Source: Nectonema munidae
Lineage: Eukaryota; Nematomorpha; Nectonematoida; Nectonematidae
Length of the DNA: 64,000 nucleotides
Direction of reading: 5' to 3'
Assembly (NCBI GenBank): GCA_030549495.1
Contig: JAUIRK010000800.1
Coordinates: forward strand, 62,001-126,000
The notes below the pieces were generated by a model. That model ran no database searches and was not told the origin of the DNA. It saw nothing but the letters and a program-made list of their open reading frames with translations. Below are positions 10,309 to 19,861 of the stretch, in pieces. Position numbers and translations under genes: made by a program. Positions within the stretch are counted from its first letter, which is position 1. The number at the start of each line of letters is the position of its first letter.

Positions 10309-11802
10309 TTAGTGAGACTTGTGAAACTGATGTTTGGCTTTTAATATATCAACAATGTTTGGTTTGAAATTGCTGCATCCAATCAATAGAATTGCTTTCA
10401 AATGTTCATCAGTCAATCTCGTTCGATATGTTGACTTTACATACTTCATTTTTGAAAATGTTTGCTCACAGACATAAGTTGTTCCAAACACTGATGCCAT
10501 ACCAGCGGCAAATTTCTTCAATTTCGGAAACTCAGCATCAGGTAAGCAGCGGTAAAATTCAACAAGTTTTCCTTCTCTGTGCTTCTCTTTCAGCAAATCA
10601 TTTGCGTGCAAATCAATGAGCTCCAACTGTAGTTCAACTGACACATCGTCAAGGTTACAACCAAACGGATTCTGGAACAGAAGAATATGACTCTCAGTTT
10701 TTTTAAGATCTGAGAATCTCTCCAAAAAATGCTTATTCAAGTCACAAATAATCTTTTTCGGAAAATCGAGGTTGACATCTTCAGCGACTGTAGCATAAAA
10801 CTCTTTGAAACAGTGAAAATGAGAGAAGTTTTCTCCTTCCAGTTGTGCTTCAAACAATGACAGCTTTCTCCGAAATCCTTTGATGATTCTGTAGAGATCA
10901 CAGATAAGGTTATCTTTTCCCTGAAGTTTCAGGTTCAGTTCATTCATGTGGGATGTGATGTCGACCAAAAATGCCAACTTTGACAGCCAGGTAGGATCTG
11001 ACAGCTGTGGATCAGCTCTATCTTTTTCGGTGAGAAAAACATCTATTTCGTTTCGAAGCTTAAAAAAACGAAACAAGACTTTACCGCAGCTGAGCCACCT
11101 CACTGTTGTGTGATAAGGCAAGTCACAGAAATCAGAATCAATTTCTTCAAGAAAAACCTGGAACTGACGGTGATTGAGTGCATGTCCCCGAATGAAGTTC
11201 ACAGCAGAAAGGACTGGTTTCAGTACACAAGAAATATCTAAGGTTTTCCCACAGAGTGCTTGTTGATGTATGATGCAGTGTATGAACAGAGCGCCCGGAA
11301 TTCGCAAATCTTCTAAATGAGTCCTGATCTGCCCCACCAGACCCTTTCTCACTCCAGCCATGTTTTTTCCTCCATCAACTGTAACACCTCGGAGCTGATT
11401 CCACTGAAGGTTATAGTCTTGCAAAGTTTTCTGCACTTCCGTGAAAATGTCTTTTCCAGTTGTTGTTCCATGCATGTTACAAACGGATGCCAACTCTTCC
11501 GTTATCTGAAAGTCTAAAGTGACACCACGAATGAACACGAGAAGTTGTGACGTACTCGAGAGATCAGTAGACTCGTCTATCGCAAGAGAATACCACAAGA
11601 AGTTCCTAGCTTTCTCGTGTATCTGTAGCACTATGTTCTCTCCAAGTTCTTCTGTTCTCCGCACAACTGAACTTGCCGAAAGGCTGATACCTCCAAACAA
11701 ATTGGCTTTCTCAGGACACAAGTCATTTGCTGCTTCCATCATGCACTCTTTGATGAAGTTGCCATCAGTAAACGGTTTTCCTCGCTCTGCCATCTTATGC
11801 AC
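10309..11802 (-). pseudogene. hAT transposase main part (GTF2IRD2/FAM200-like type)
   Basis: This 497-codon open frame covers the catalytic RNase H-like region and C-terminal dimerisation domain of a hAT transposase of the kind related to GTF2IRD2, ZBED and FAM200 proteins. Visible landmarks are RGKPFTDGNFIKECM near the start, LAIDESTDLSSTSQL (first acidic residue), GVTVDGGKNMAG (second Asp), a conserved FIHCIIHQQALCGK (CxxH-type motif), TVRWLSCGKVL, and near the end YVCEQTFSKMKYVKS...RLTDEHLKAIL. Homologous sequence continues upstream of the Met at 11802 in the same frame for about 13 codons and then meets the N-terminal part in another frame. A single frameshift near 11830 is therefore the only major lesion I see. 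The flanking TIRs and TSD show it is a transposon gene, not a host gene. Confidence 0.92.
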
Positions 11803-11830
11803 TATTTTGTAACTTGTATGAGTGACGGAT

Positions 11831-12112
11831 TCATTTAAACTTTCTCCTGAAGAGATTTCTTTGAGTTTCTAAACTACGTTTCATGGATTCATATTTCTCA
11901 GAGCGTAACTTTCCAGAAAACATTGAATACTTTGATATATGTTTTGTTTCATAGTGATGCCGAAGATTGTACTCTTTCAGAACGGCAATACTTTCGCTGC
12001 ATACCACGCAAGTAGCTTTCTGGTCCTTCGTTTCTACAAAGAAGTACTTTACTCCCCATTCTTCATTGAAAGCACGACACTCGGCGTCTACTTTTCTTTT
12101 CTTAGTAGCCAT
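11831..12112 (-). pseudogene. hAT transposase N-terminal zinc-finger part
   Basis: This 93-codon piece begins MATKKRKVDAECRAFNEEW. It carries a C2H2-like finger (CVVC...HHYETKH, about residues 36-58), the DNA-binding module usual for this hAT type, followed by KYESMKRSLETQRNLF. It ends in a stop near 11831, out of frame by one with the main transposase frame. It has its own start at 12112 and a basic nuclear-localisation-like KKRKV. Confidence 0.88.
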
Positions 12113-12153
12113 AACGATAATATTCTAAACTTAATATTTAAATTTAAATTATA

Positions 12154-12788
12154 CAGTAAAACCTTTTATATACGACCTATGTTTTCTGCAGATAATCTCG
12201 GTCGTAACTCACAGGTAGTAATAATAAGCTTAATTTTTTAAACAGGTAAATAAATAATCTTAATTTTTATACACAAAAACAACAAAAATATTTTAAAAAT
12301 TATTTTTAATCAAGCACACGTGTTGAATATTATTTATCAAATTTATTATATAAAAAAATACAAATTAAGGCGTTCTTAAAAGTTAATATAATTTTTTTAC
12401 TCTAGTATTTACAAAAAAATATTTTTTAATAAATAAGACAAAGAAAAAGAGATTTCAAAACAAAATTCTCACAACTTTCATAAATAATCTGTTTTGTTGA
12501 ACGTTTTAATTACAAGAAATATTTTTTTGTCCTTGCAATAAAATTTGTTTAAAAACAAAGGAAAAATACATGAAAACGCCATTTTAAAAGTTGCAAAAAG
12601 GGAAAATGAAAATAAAAAGTAAACTTTTTAAAAAATTTAAATTTACGGTCGTATGTCGCATCAAGCAGTGTCGCATTTAAGAGGTAAAAGTTATATCAAA
12701 ACACGGTAGAGTTGTTTATTAACTTGAATTTAAGTCGTTGCTAAAAGGAAGTCGTTGTTAAGAGGGACCGTTGTTGACAGGTTTCACT
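12154..12788. mobile_element. Possible pogo/Tc1-like MITE nested in the hAT
   Basis: It starts TA|CAGTAAAACCTTTTATA and ends ...GGTTTCACTC, whose mirror GAGTGAAACC matches the start loosely. GTCGTA/GTCGTTG motifs recur within both subterminal regions. Related CAGTxxxACC starts occur at 16226, 33565, 53065 and 57767. It lies in the otherwise unexplained 0.7 kb between the transposase start and the hAT right end. The right border is uncertain. Confidence 0.4.
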
Positions 12789-12912
12789 CACAACATATCA
12801 TGTTTCATACGTTTTATCAAGCAAATTTAAGTATCGTCGGCGGGCCTGATGATCTGACGTCGCGGGCCGGATCCGGCCCGCTGGCCGTAGTTTGGTGACC
12901 CCTGGTCTAGAC

Positions 12913-14925
12913 TGATGTTAGTTTCTCTGTTATTAAAATTTCAAGCAGCTTTGTGAGATTGGGAATGTCTGGATTGATCTAGAGCAACCAGGACCTTAGA
13001 GTAGATCTTGGAGCTTGTGTAAACTTCTATCAGTCGATATTAACTCTAAGGCCCCGGATTTATACTTGAGATTAGAACGGGAGCCTACATATGGCACGAA
13101 TGAACCTTGGGGCGTTTGAGACGAAAGCTGGTTCAGATTCTCTAAAGATCTGAGCAGGAGGTTCCAATAATCTTGGTGTACGCAAACCTGAGGACGAGGC
13201 ACTCACACCATCTGCAAAACTAGTAGTCAACGCCTGATTACTCGAGGTCTCGTGGACGGAGCAGAAGTAACTGAAGGATTGTCCCACATAATCGTTGAGA
13301 AGATTGAAAGGATACACTGACGCTGAAAAAGAAAGGCTATCTGAAGCTGAAGATAAGTCTATTAATATGCATTTGGTACAATCAAGAGTTATAAGTGGTT
13401 TAAGATGATGCTGGACTTGGTCGGAAAAGGAGGACATAGTTACTCCATGAATACGTTTTCTCCAAAACTTTTCCCGCGGGTAGTCTGCAATCAGATAACC
13501 ACTCATCTCCACTGTAAGACAAAAATGGGGTTGACAGATTTAGTTTTTGAGGGTCAGCTATTTCTCGATAAGGGCGAAATTTGAATATCTTGTTCGTAAG
13601 TCTAGCATTGTAAAGGCTCATGTTGATCAAATCAGCCAAAAGCAGTTCTTCAGATTTGTAAGCGTCTTCGGAGAATAAATTAATCAGAGAATCGTTCTTA
13701 ATCATTTTTGGCAAATTCTTCTTTATTATGCCCCTGACAACCCGTTCTATGTCGTTGAGAGTTACAATATTCATGGAATAATTTGATGCAGTTATTTTGT
13801 TCATTGGGTATCAAACAGCACTACGGAAGCAAAGATTTGAACATGTGATCTCCATTGCGTTTTAGCCATAGGATGAAAGAAATGAAGTTGCTTAGAGGGT
13901 CAACGACCCCTTTCGTGGAAAAATAAGAGTATTTAGGCCCCCTAGTTGCTTGGGTACGATGCACAAATTTCTGATTAATTCATAATATCCAATATCGACC
14001 CCAGCCACCGAACTACAATTCGAATGGATGAGCCGATAATGTTGTTGAGTGTCAAGAATAGGTCATTGGGAAAAGACAGGACGCGCCCTGCACTTTTCAA
14101 AGCATTGCGGCACTGAGCACCCCGGAAGTAGAACGACTTCCGGGACAGAGCTTGTCCTCGTCTCATTCGGCCTGAGTTTCATCCCAAGCTTGGAACATAA
14201 GACTTAAAGTTTTTGTATGAAGTCAGTCAGTATTTGTTGATGGTGAGCAACTGGAACATTGCGCAATCGAGGCTGAGCAAAAGGGAGGACTACTACCGGA
14301 TTATCCCACTGACGTGGAACCCTTCTCTGAATAGCAAGAGATCAAGAAGCGATGATGTGAGGAGAGTCTACCCCATTTGGCGCATCCCCTCATGCCACGA
14401 TGGCGAACTCGGATGGCCAAAAGGGTAAAAGCTTGGTCAGCGAGGCTTTTAGGTGGGAAAGACTGGTTAACGACTATCATTTTAGAGTAAATCGTCATAA
14501 GATGACTCGAGGTGTAGACTCGTTCGAGCGAAAAAACATTGTCATACTCTTGAAAAATTGGAGGAGTAACCCCCGGCGACACTGTGAGGCACGAATTCGA
14601 CCAGTCAAAGGAGATAAATTAACTCTGACTGGTCGAAGTTGGTGTGAAAGATGAATTGAGCCGTGTCAGATTTTCAAGTGTGGTGAGAAAATCTGCTGTC
14701 AGCGATTGATTTAAGAACAGCGGGAGGATGCGTGAAGACAAATTAAGGTCCGTAGAGACCTGGTGCAAGCGATGAGGGAAGGAAGTTTTACAAAAACCCC
14801 TCGCATTCAAGCGTTTTAATTCGTGTTCCTTGAATACGAGGGCGTAGATGCAGTTGTTTTGATCTATTACATTCTCAGTTATCGACTTGAGCACTTCTTT
14901 GACTGATGCCGGGGTGGTCTGAAGA
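12913..14925 (-). pseudogene. Endogenous mononegavirus-type L polymerase relic, proximal part
   Basis: Read right to left in shifting frames, L-protein landmarks occur in the expected order. At about 14925-14619 is the pre-motif A region (KEHELKRLNARGF...RILPLFLNQSLT). At about 14582-14390 are IFQEYDNVF and a motif B remnant (HRGMRGCAKWG). At about 14310-14280 is the motif C site, which reads QWDNP where the family has GDNQ. Next come FYFRGAQCRNALKSAGRV (about 14110), MSLYNARLTNKIF (about 13600), EKFWRKRIHGVT (about 13470) and the block V start GSFVPYVGSRS...STDRSLHKLQDL (about 13110-12996). The virus class replicates and caps its RNA in animals; this copy is a fossil with many frameshifts and a lost catalytic site. 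It is more GC-rich than its surroundings and antisense to TAF12. It could be rhabdo-, chu- or nyami-like; I cannot decide. Confidence 0.88.
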
Positions 14926-15419
14926 AATTAGAATATTGTATTTGAAAAAATGATTTGTATATTTGATCTTTTGAACTATTTATATAGTTATCAGTTGTAA
15001 CGAGCGTAACTTAGTCTTGAACGGTGAAGAAGGAATGAAAAAAAATTTAAATCATTGTGTATATATATAAAATAAGAGAATAAGACCACCCTTAGGACTT
15101 TGGTTTTATGGTCTGAATAGTGAAAATTTTTCTTCGATGTTAAAACATAAAAAAGTTTAACTATAAGTTTAAAAAATATTATTTATTTACAAACAGCAGC
15201 CATTTGTAAAAATTGAATTATATTACATGAAAGATTATTTTTTTGTGAAAAAATTTAAGGCATTTTGTAACTATTCTTTGTGTGGGATATTTTGCCTCCA
15301 ACTCTGTAATCCTTTTTTGAAGTTTAAAAATCAAGAAAGTTCTCTCCAAAATAATAAACACTGTTTAACTTGGGTATCTTTGTCAAATAATGCTGCAATG
15401 TGATAATTTCTGTTTTTAG
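14926..15419 (+). other. 3' part of TAF12 intron
   Basis: AT-rich intron sequence between the viral relic and the last TAF12 exon. The acceptor is preceded by a pyrimidine-rich TTTCTGTTTTTAG ending at 15419. No other gene is seen. Confidence 0.6.
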
Positions 15420-15566
15420 GATGTTCAATTTCATTTACAGCACAATTGGAAGATGAATATTCCAGGATACACAAACCGCTTCATCAAGAAACCGAGTAAA
15501 CCGCCTTCTCTTGACGCGCACAAACAGAGAGTTAGTTTGATCAAAAAAGCTTTGAAAAGGAGTTAA
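15420..15566 (+). CDS. TAF12: TAF12, last exon
   Basis: This terminal exon encodes 48 residues and a stop. It begins DVQFHLQHNWKMNIPGY, the end of histone-fold helix 3 and the WNMWIPGF-like segment that follows it in animal TAF12. It ends with the family's basic C-terminus (HKQRVSLIKKALKRS, compare HKQRMALIRK in vertebrates). It opens after TTTTTAG (AG at 15418-15419) in phase 0, so it joins exactly to the exon ending at 5105 to give ...STLQLS + DVQFHL.... The stop is TAA at 15564-15566. The exon was easy to miss because it has no internal Met start. It proves that the transposons and viral relic at 5.2-14.9 kb lie in an intron. Confidence 0.94.
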   Translation, partial: DVQFHLQHNWKMNIPGYTNRFIKKPSKPPSLDAHKQRVSLIKKALKRS

Positions 15567-15620
15567 CGCGCTATTTTGCTCTCAACCTTGTGCATGTGTA
15601 TATTTGTGCAGCCTTAGTTG

Positions 15621-15626
15621 AATAAA
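15621..15626 (+). terminator. TAF12 poly(A) signal
   Basis: AATAAA lies 55 nt after the TAF12 stop codon, in a T-rich context. It is the likely polyadenylation signal. Confidence 0.7.
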
Positions 15627-16005
15627 CTTTTTTTCAAATACACATTTACCAATTTAATAAAATATGAAAAGTATCTTTGTCCAATATTATGTTAATTGCA
15701 ATTAACTGATTCTTCACTTGTGTCAATCAACTATAAAAAATGTGGGCTATTTTTTCTTTTCATCAAACCTATTCACTTTTCCGCAAGACAAGATGCTTTA
15801 GATTTTAATTTTCCAGGTGGCAATTGTTCTGAACTCTCAGGAAGCTATTTTGGTGATTCATTTAAATCTACATAAACACATTTGCTTAATCGATTGACAT
15901 AAAATGTATCCTATATGTTCTTTTTCTCAATCCGTGTAAAACAAAAATTTGCTCTGTGATAGATTTATCTGACAAAATTTGAAAAAAATCAAAATCTTTA
16001 TTTAA

Positions 16006-16133
16006 CGCATTAAGTCCTAATGTTCCCATTTGGGAACATAAGTAATTTTATCTTTGTCTGCTTTTTTCAATGACTGAATATAAGTCGTCTGCGTTTTTTT
16101 AAATACCGTCTGATTTCTATGGTACTTACTGGG
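16006..16133. mobile_element. TTAA MITE with subterminal palindrome
   Basis: This 128 bp element is flanked by TTAA on both sides (16002-16005 and 16134-16137). The ends are CGCATTAAGTCC and, read inward, CCCAGTAAGTACC. Next to the left end is the perfect palindrome ATGTTCCCATTTGGGAACAT with its outer base at 16020. The interior holds CGTCTGCG, shared with the MITEs at 39014 and 59762. The size, target and ends fit a non-autonomous piggyBac element. Confidence 0.75.
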
Positions 16134-16225
16134 TTAAAGTGTTTCCTAAAGCAAAAAAAACAAAATATAAAAATTTGGCACATAAGAGGTAAGTAATTCA
16201 TTTTAACACCCCTGGCATAGAGGTA

Positions 16226-16246
16226 CAGTCATGTCTTGTTTATCTG
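16226..16246. repeat. pogo-like terminal repeat fragment
   Basis: CAGTCATGTCTTGTTTATCT follows TA and resembles the end at 53065 (CAGTGAGACCTCGTTTATCT). The other end was not found. Confidence 0.35.
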
Positions 16247-16402
16247 CAAACTGCTGTGTTGTGATAAAAGCGATACAAAATAAACTCTTTATTTAACATC
16301 CTGACATGTAAATGAAGCATTATCTACATAAGTAGACAATGATCATCAAAGCTAAGTGTTGACGGCTAGTTGGATGATGCTCACGCACAGCCACCGGACG
16401 TC

Positions 16403-16634
16403 AGTTCAAACGGTAGCCAAATTGCTACCGTTTGAAACTAGATTAGAAATTTTGAAAATCGATAATTCACTCAAAATATTTTGAGTAGCTAAATTGTAGA
16501 GAAAACAATTTATCTACAACAATTTAATAATCTAGTTGAAACTAGATTAGAATTCTAAATTAAAGTTATTTTGGTAGGTTCAGCAATATTACATAGCTAT
16601 ATCTCAGTAATTAAATAACTTTAATTTAGAATTG
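16403..16634. repeat. Two adjacent perfect inverted repeats
   Basis: First, TTCAAACGGTAGC and its exact mirror are separated by 6 nt (about 16403-16434). Second, a mirror pair of about 21 bp (AATTCTAAATTAAAGTTATT at about 16550 and its mirror at 16613-16634) is separated by about 40 bp. GAAACTAGATTAGAA is also directly repeated near 16434 and 16537. This may be a foldback element or its remains. I could not define a target duplication. Confidence 0.5.
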
Positions 16635-16759
16635 TAGAGAAAGTGATGTTTCTTTACAAAAACTAAGATTATGAAGTTAATAAATAAAACTATCAAATAG
16701 ATGAATCTATATGAAAATTCTAATGAATTTTCTTTGAGAAATTTCAAAGCATGTACAAA

Positions 16760-17080
16760 AATGATTATGTTCGCAAGGAGATGCATTTTGTGTTGCTTCA
16801 CTCCAAACTTGATTATTATCGTGTACTAGCTTTATTATTTTTTTGCCGCATAATATTTTATCTCATTCTTTTGCTCTGATCAACTTCATCGCCGCATTTT
16901 TGTCTTTATCTTCTTTTTTCGCAAGTATTGATACTGAAACTTCTGTCTTCTTTGTCCTTTACAAGTGAAAATGATTTGTTTGATGAAACTTTAGTCGCTC
17001 CGGACTCGACAGAGTATTCTTGTTACCAAAAAGCTGTGGCACATGATGTAGATACATTGTTTTCTTACTTCTAAATTAAA
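16760..17080. repeat. Diverged inverted copy of the 3.87-4.13 kb segment
   Basis: The reverse complement of this stretch matches about 3865-4130, including runs such as TCATTTTCACTTGTAAAGGA and GACAGAAGTTTCAGTATCAA. On + it has an open, protein-like stretch ending ...EYSCYQKAVAHDVDTLFSYF before a stop at about 17075. I do not recognise the protein. It may be an old duplicated gene fragment or part of an unclassified transposon. Confidence 0.45.
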
Positions 17081-17128
17081 TATTTAGAATAATCTCAGAT
17101 CATCTCAATGCTACGCTGTTCATTTCAG

Positions 17129-17208
17129 TGCGGCAAAATGATGATGATGATGACGAAAATATTTGGGTGGAGGTGGAAGAGAGCGAGGAGAATGAATGGA
17201 AAGTGTAG
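17129..17208 (+). CDS. Possible last exon of an unidentified gene
   Basis: After a good acceptor (GTTCATTTCAG, AG at 17127-17128), a frame reads RQNDDDDDENIWVEVEESEE and then NEWKV before TAG at 17206-17208. A poly(A) signal AATAAA follows at 17284-17289. The acidic, Trp-containing C-terminal tail is typical of nuclear or scaffold proteins and unlike chance translation of AT-rich DNA. I could not find the upstream exons and do not recognise the protein. It runs tail-to-tail with EXOC7. Treat it as a hypothesis. Confidence 0.3.
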
Positions 17209-17873
17209 TATAAATAGTATTTCATTGCTTATATTTTTCTCTGTATTTAGCTGATGCGAATTGATGAAAAGATATATCCCTCTAATAAAGCTGTCTCTCG
17301 TTTGATGATTATTACTCCATCGATTTTAATTTTATACGTGTAATCTATGTAAATTGTGATTTATATATCAGATTGATACTTTCAAACAATTCAACAACAT
17401 GATGGCCAAAGCGGAATACAGAAATGAAATAAATATGGGCGATTTAGCTTTAAAAAATTATTCTAAATTCTATTAGAGATTGGTGATTCTGGTTGATGAT
17501 TTTTATTAGTAAGATTTTAGATAAAAATGCGTTATGCTTTCGAAACTGTATTGAAACATAAATTTTCAAGATATCTAATAAAGAGGCTATGTCCAATTAT
17601 TATTATCTAGGGATAATTTTACAATTTTATAAATACATAGGGTTTTCATTTTGATTAATTACATAATTTTTAATTATATAACAGATTATTTGGTCAAAGT
17701 TTTGATTATTTACAAATTTAAAAAAAGTAAGATGCATAAAAATGCATACAAAATATAGAAATAGAAATATTATGCAAAGTTTGATATATCTTAAAAAAAT
17801 CACGGAAAGAAAGGGAATGTATCGTGTCCCTCATGAAAAATAGAGAAGAAGTAATAAACTTTGTGTTATTATA

Positions 17874-19847
17874 TTACTGATCTTTTCCTTTGAAAAAGTC
17901 TTGAATGATTAAAGTTAAATTTTCGGTATCGTACTTTATGTATTTGCTCGGGTTTTTGGAAAATGGAAGATGAGAGTATCGAGAAATGAATTCTTTGTAA
18001 GCAGGAAGCACATATGCCATTATTTCAGAAATGAGAGTATCGCGCAGTTTATGATCGGGTAAAGTTAGTTTACGATTCTGTGAAACAAGTTCTTCAAAAT
18101 ATTTGTTGAAGGAAGTGCACTTATCTTTGATAGAATTTTTATCGCGTTCTCTCAAGCGAAATGAACCAGTGAAATCAGTGGCAGAGTGTCTAGATGGGAG
18201 CTGGGGAGAATCATCGTCTGGAAGGATCAAAGCGATTAATCTACTCCAAGTCTGCATGTATAATCTACGATATTCGCAAATCTGCTGCTCATAATACTCC
18301 CTAACTTTAGGCGTGTGCAAGGCGACGATAGATAAAAGTTGTGAGGAAAGCAGGAACTTGAGTATATACGAGAAGTTATTAATGAGAAAGATGGTTCCTA
18401 GACACTCTTTACTGTAATTCTCAAATTTTAGGCGAATGCTCAAACCGAGCGTTGACAAAACACGGCTGATGTATATGCCTAGTATTTTGAGATCATTTCT
18501 GCTTTCATTAATGAAAATTTCATCACTTTGAAGAACCTGAGCCACAAGTGGCTTGATGCTTTCGCTCGACAACGCTTCCAGGAAGAGAGTAGTGTTGCTG
18601 GTGACTTGGGCAACCGTGCCATCGCTCGGTACCTTGGTAGTGTCTTCTCGAATCAATTGTACACACTCTTCCAAACCTGATTTAATCTTATCCTTAAGTT
18701 CGCCAATCTTTGCATTGATCAAGTGACAGGGAGAAGCAGACAAAACGAATGCTGCAATAAAAATGGGCTGAAAGCACTTCAAACAACGATAAAGCGCGAA
18801 ATAGAGAGAGAGCGAGGGCGCACACATACTCTGAATACTTGTGAATATATTGGTGAGCGCGTCACAAATGATATTTGCTAGCGTCTGCCCACTACATCCG
18901 CCAACTATGCTACAGAGATAGGCGCTTTCCTTCGTCGTGAGCTTGATATACGCGAGTAAAAGGTAGCGCATCAACAGCTCTACTTCAAGAACATGCGTGC
19001 TAGCACTGCAGTCCAGCAAACTGGGCACGGCTGCTCCCAACTTGGCCTTGCATCTGTCGCCAGAGTAATTGCTTTTGTTAGAGAATGAGTCGAGTGTGTG
19101 GTTGGTGTCAGCGCTGAATGAACTCGACTTCGAGAGTTGAGACAGGGAGCCACCGCTTCTAGACTTTATGTGGGAAATCAAGGAGGTGAGTAAGGCGACG
19201 AGGTATTCATTCCTCAGCTTGACGTAGCGCTCTAAGCATTCCAATTGGTAGGCGCCACCACCAAACTCCTTGATCCATGCGAATATTTGTTGCAGATCCA
19301 TTATAGTTTTTTCAGTTAGGCTTTCAACGGAAATTTCAGTGTTCGCAAAGATAGCCCTATTATTTTCTTCATTATTTTCAGTGTTTACTGCGGATTTAAC
19401 TGCTTCAAACAGAGTGAATGGCGTTTGCATGACACAATTATCCGATAGAGTGCGAATGAACTCATTTTCAAGAATCTTGACGCTATCATTTAAAAGTGAA
19501 TTGCACTGTGAGATGAAAACACAACCAGAAAACTTCTCTTGAAAGAAAGCTTTCGCTCTTTTCAAATCACTGAGAAGAGAAGTAAAATCTTCAAAGGAAT
19601 CTATGTCAGAAGAGAGGATAACTGATTGCACGTGATTGATCGTCTGTTTGTGAAGCGTTATCGCCTCTATCAAATTTAGTAGAGATTCACTATTTCTTAA
19701 CTTATTCTGCAAACTTTCACTTTCACAACAAATCGGTTTAGCGCAATTTTCAAGATTTACTACGCTATGCTCTGCTTGAGTCAGAATATTTGTCATCTTT
19801 TCACTCAAACTTATGTTTTTTTCCATCAAATCTTTCAAACACTGCAT
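17874..19847 (-). CDS. EXOC7: Exocyst complex component 7 (Exo70)
   Basis: This 657-residue protein, in one uninterrupted frame, is Exo70. Exo70 is the exocyst subunit that binds PI(4,5)P2 and Rho-family GTPases to tether secretory vesicles to the plasma membrane. The N-terminal coiled coil (DLMEKNISLSEKMTNILTQAEHSVVNLE) matches SLEKSDQLTKNMVSIL in vertebrates. The Exo70 core shows DGTVAQVTSNTTLFLEAL, FLINNFSYILKFL and YYEQQICEYRRLYMQTW. The C-terminus has the conserved basic SKNPSKYIKY near residues 630-640, the membrane-binding end. The start is fixed by an in-frame TAA two codons upstream (GGA TAA ATA ATG). A T-rich tract ending TTTTAG just before it suggests a 5'UTR splice acceptor. The protein lacks about 27 residues found before the coiled coil in vertebrates. 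The lack of introns is unusual for this gene and may reflect intron loss or an intact retrocopy. Confidence 0.95.
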   Translation of the reverse strand: MQCLKDLMEKNISLSEKMTNILTQAEHSVVNLENCAKPICCESESLQNKLRNSESLLNLIEAITLHKQTINHVQSVILSSDIDSFEDFTSLLSDLKRAKAFFQEKFSGCVFISQCNSLLNDSVKILENEFIRTLSDNCVMQTPFTLFEAVKSAVNTENNEENNRAIFANTEISVESLTEKTIMDLQQIFAWIKEFGGGAYQLECLERYVKLRNEYLVALLTSLISHIKSRSGGSLSQLSKSSSFSADTNHTLDSFSNKSNYSGDRCKAKLGAAVPSLLDCSASTHVLEVELLMRYLLLAYIKLTTKESAYLCSIVGGCSGQTLANIICDALTNIFTSIQSMCAPSLSLYFALYRCLKCFQPIFIAAFVLSASPCHLINAKIGELKDKIKSGLEECVQLIREDTTKVPSDGTVAQVTSNTTLFLEALSSESIKPLVAQVLQSDEIFINESRNDLKILGIYISRVLSTLGLSIRLKFENYSKECLGTIFLINNFSYILKFLLSSQLLSIVALHTPKVREYYEQQICEYRRLYMQTWSRLIALILPDDDSPQLPSRHSATDFTGSFRLRERDKNSIKDKCTSFNKYFEELVSQNRKLTLPDHKLRDTLISEIMAYVLPAYKEFISRYSHLPFSKNPSKYIKYDTENLTLIIQDFFKGKDQ

Positions 19848-19861
19848 TATTTATCCTAAAA

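Larger units (their letters stand above)
10002..12904 (-). mobile_element. Nearly complete hAT transposon inserted in the viral relic
   Basis: A 2.9 kb element has terminal inverted repeats CAGGGGTCACCAAACT at 10002 and its mirror ending at 12904. Perfect 8 bp target duplications GTCTAGAC lie at 9994-10001 and 12905-12912. Both ends continue into GC-rich subterminal blocks containing GGGCCGG. It encodes a two-part transposase on minus (12112-10309). The stretch 12154-12788 between the transposase start and the right end looks like a secondary insertion. Because it interrupts the L relic, it arrived after the virus-derived insert. The low decay (one frameshift) fits a younger age. Confidence 0.95.

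Noticed and set aside
10309..12112. Domesticated hAT-derived host gene (ZBED/GTF2IRD2 type)
   Set aside because: Intact terminal repeats, an exact 8 bp duplication, a frameshift between the finger and the core, and no introns all mark an ordinary transposon copy.
13300..13360. DLSSASDSLS motif that resembles the RdRp motif A of leviviruses and narnaviruses
   Set aside because: It lies downstream of the motif B and C remnants, among L-protein capping-domain landmarks in correct order. A positive-strand virus origin would not explain the neighbours. The match is chance within the L relic.
16340..16415. tRNA gene or SINE head (CTAGTTGGATGATG ... CAGTTCAAACGG)
   Set aside because: The B-box-like block is poor, arms do not pair, and the sequence runs straight into an inverted repeat. 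Not enough support.
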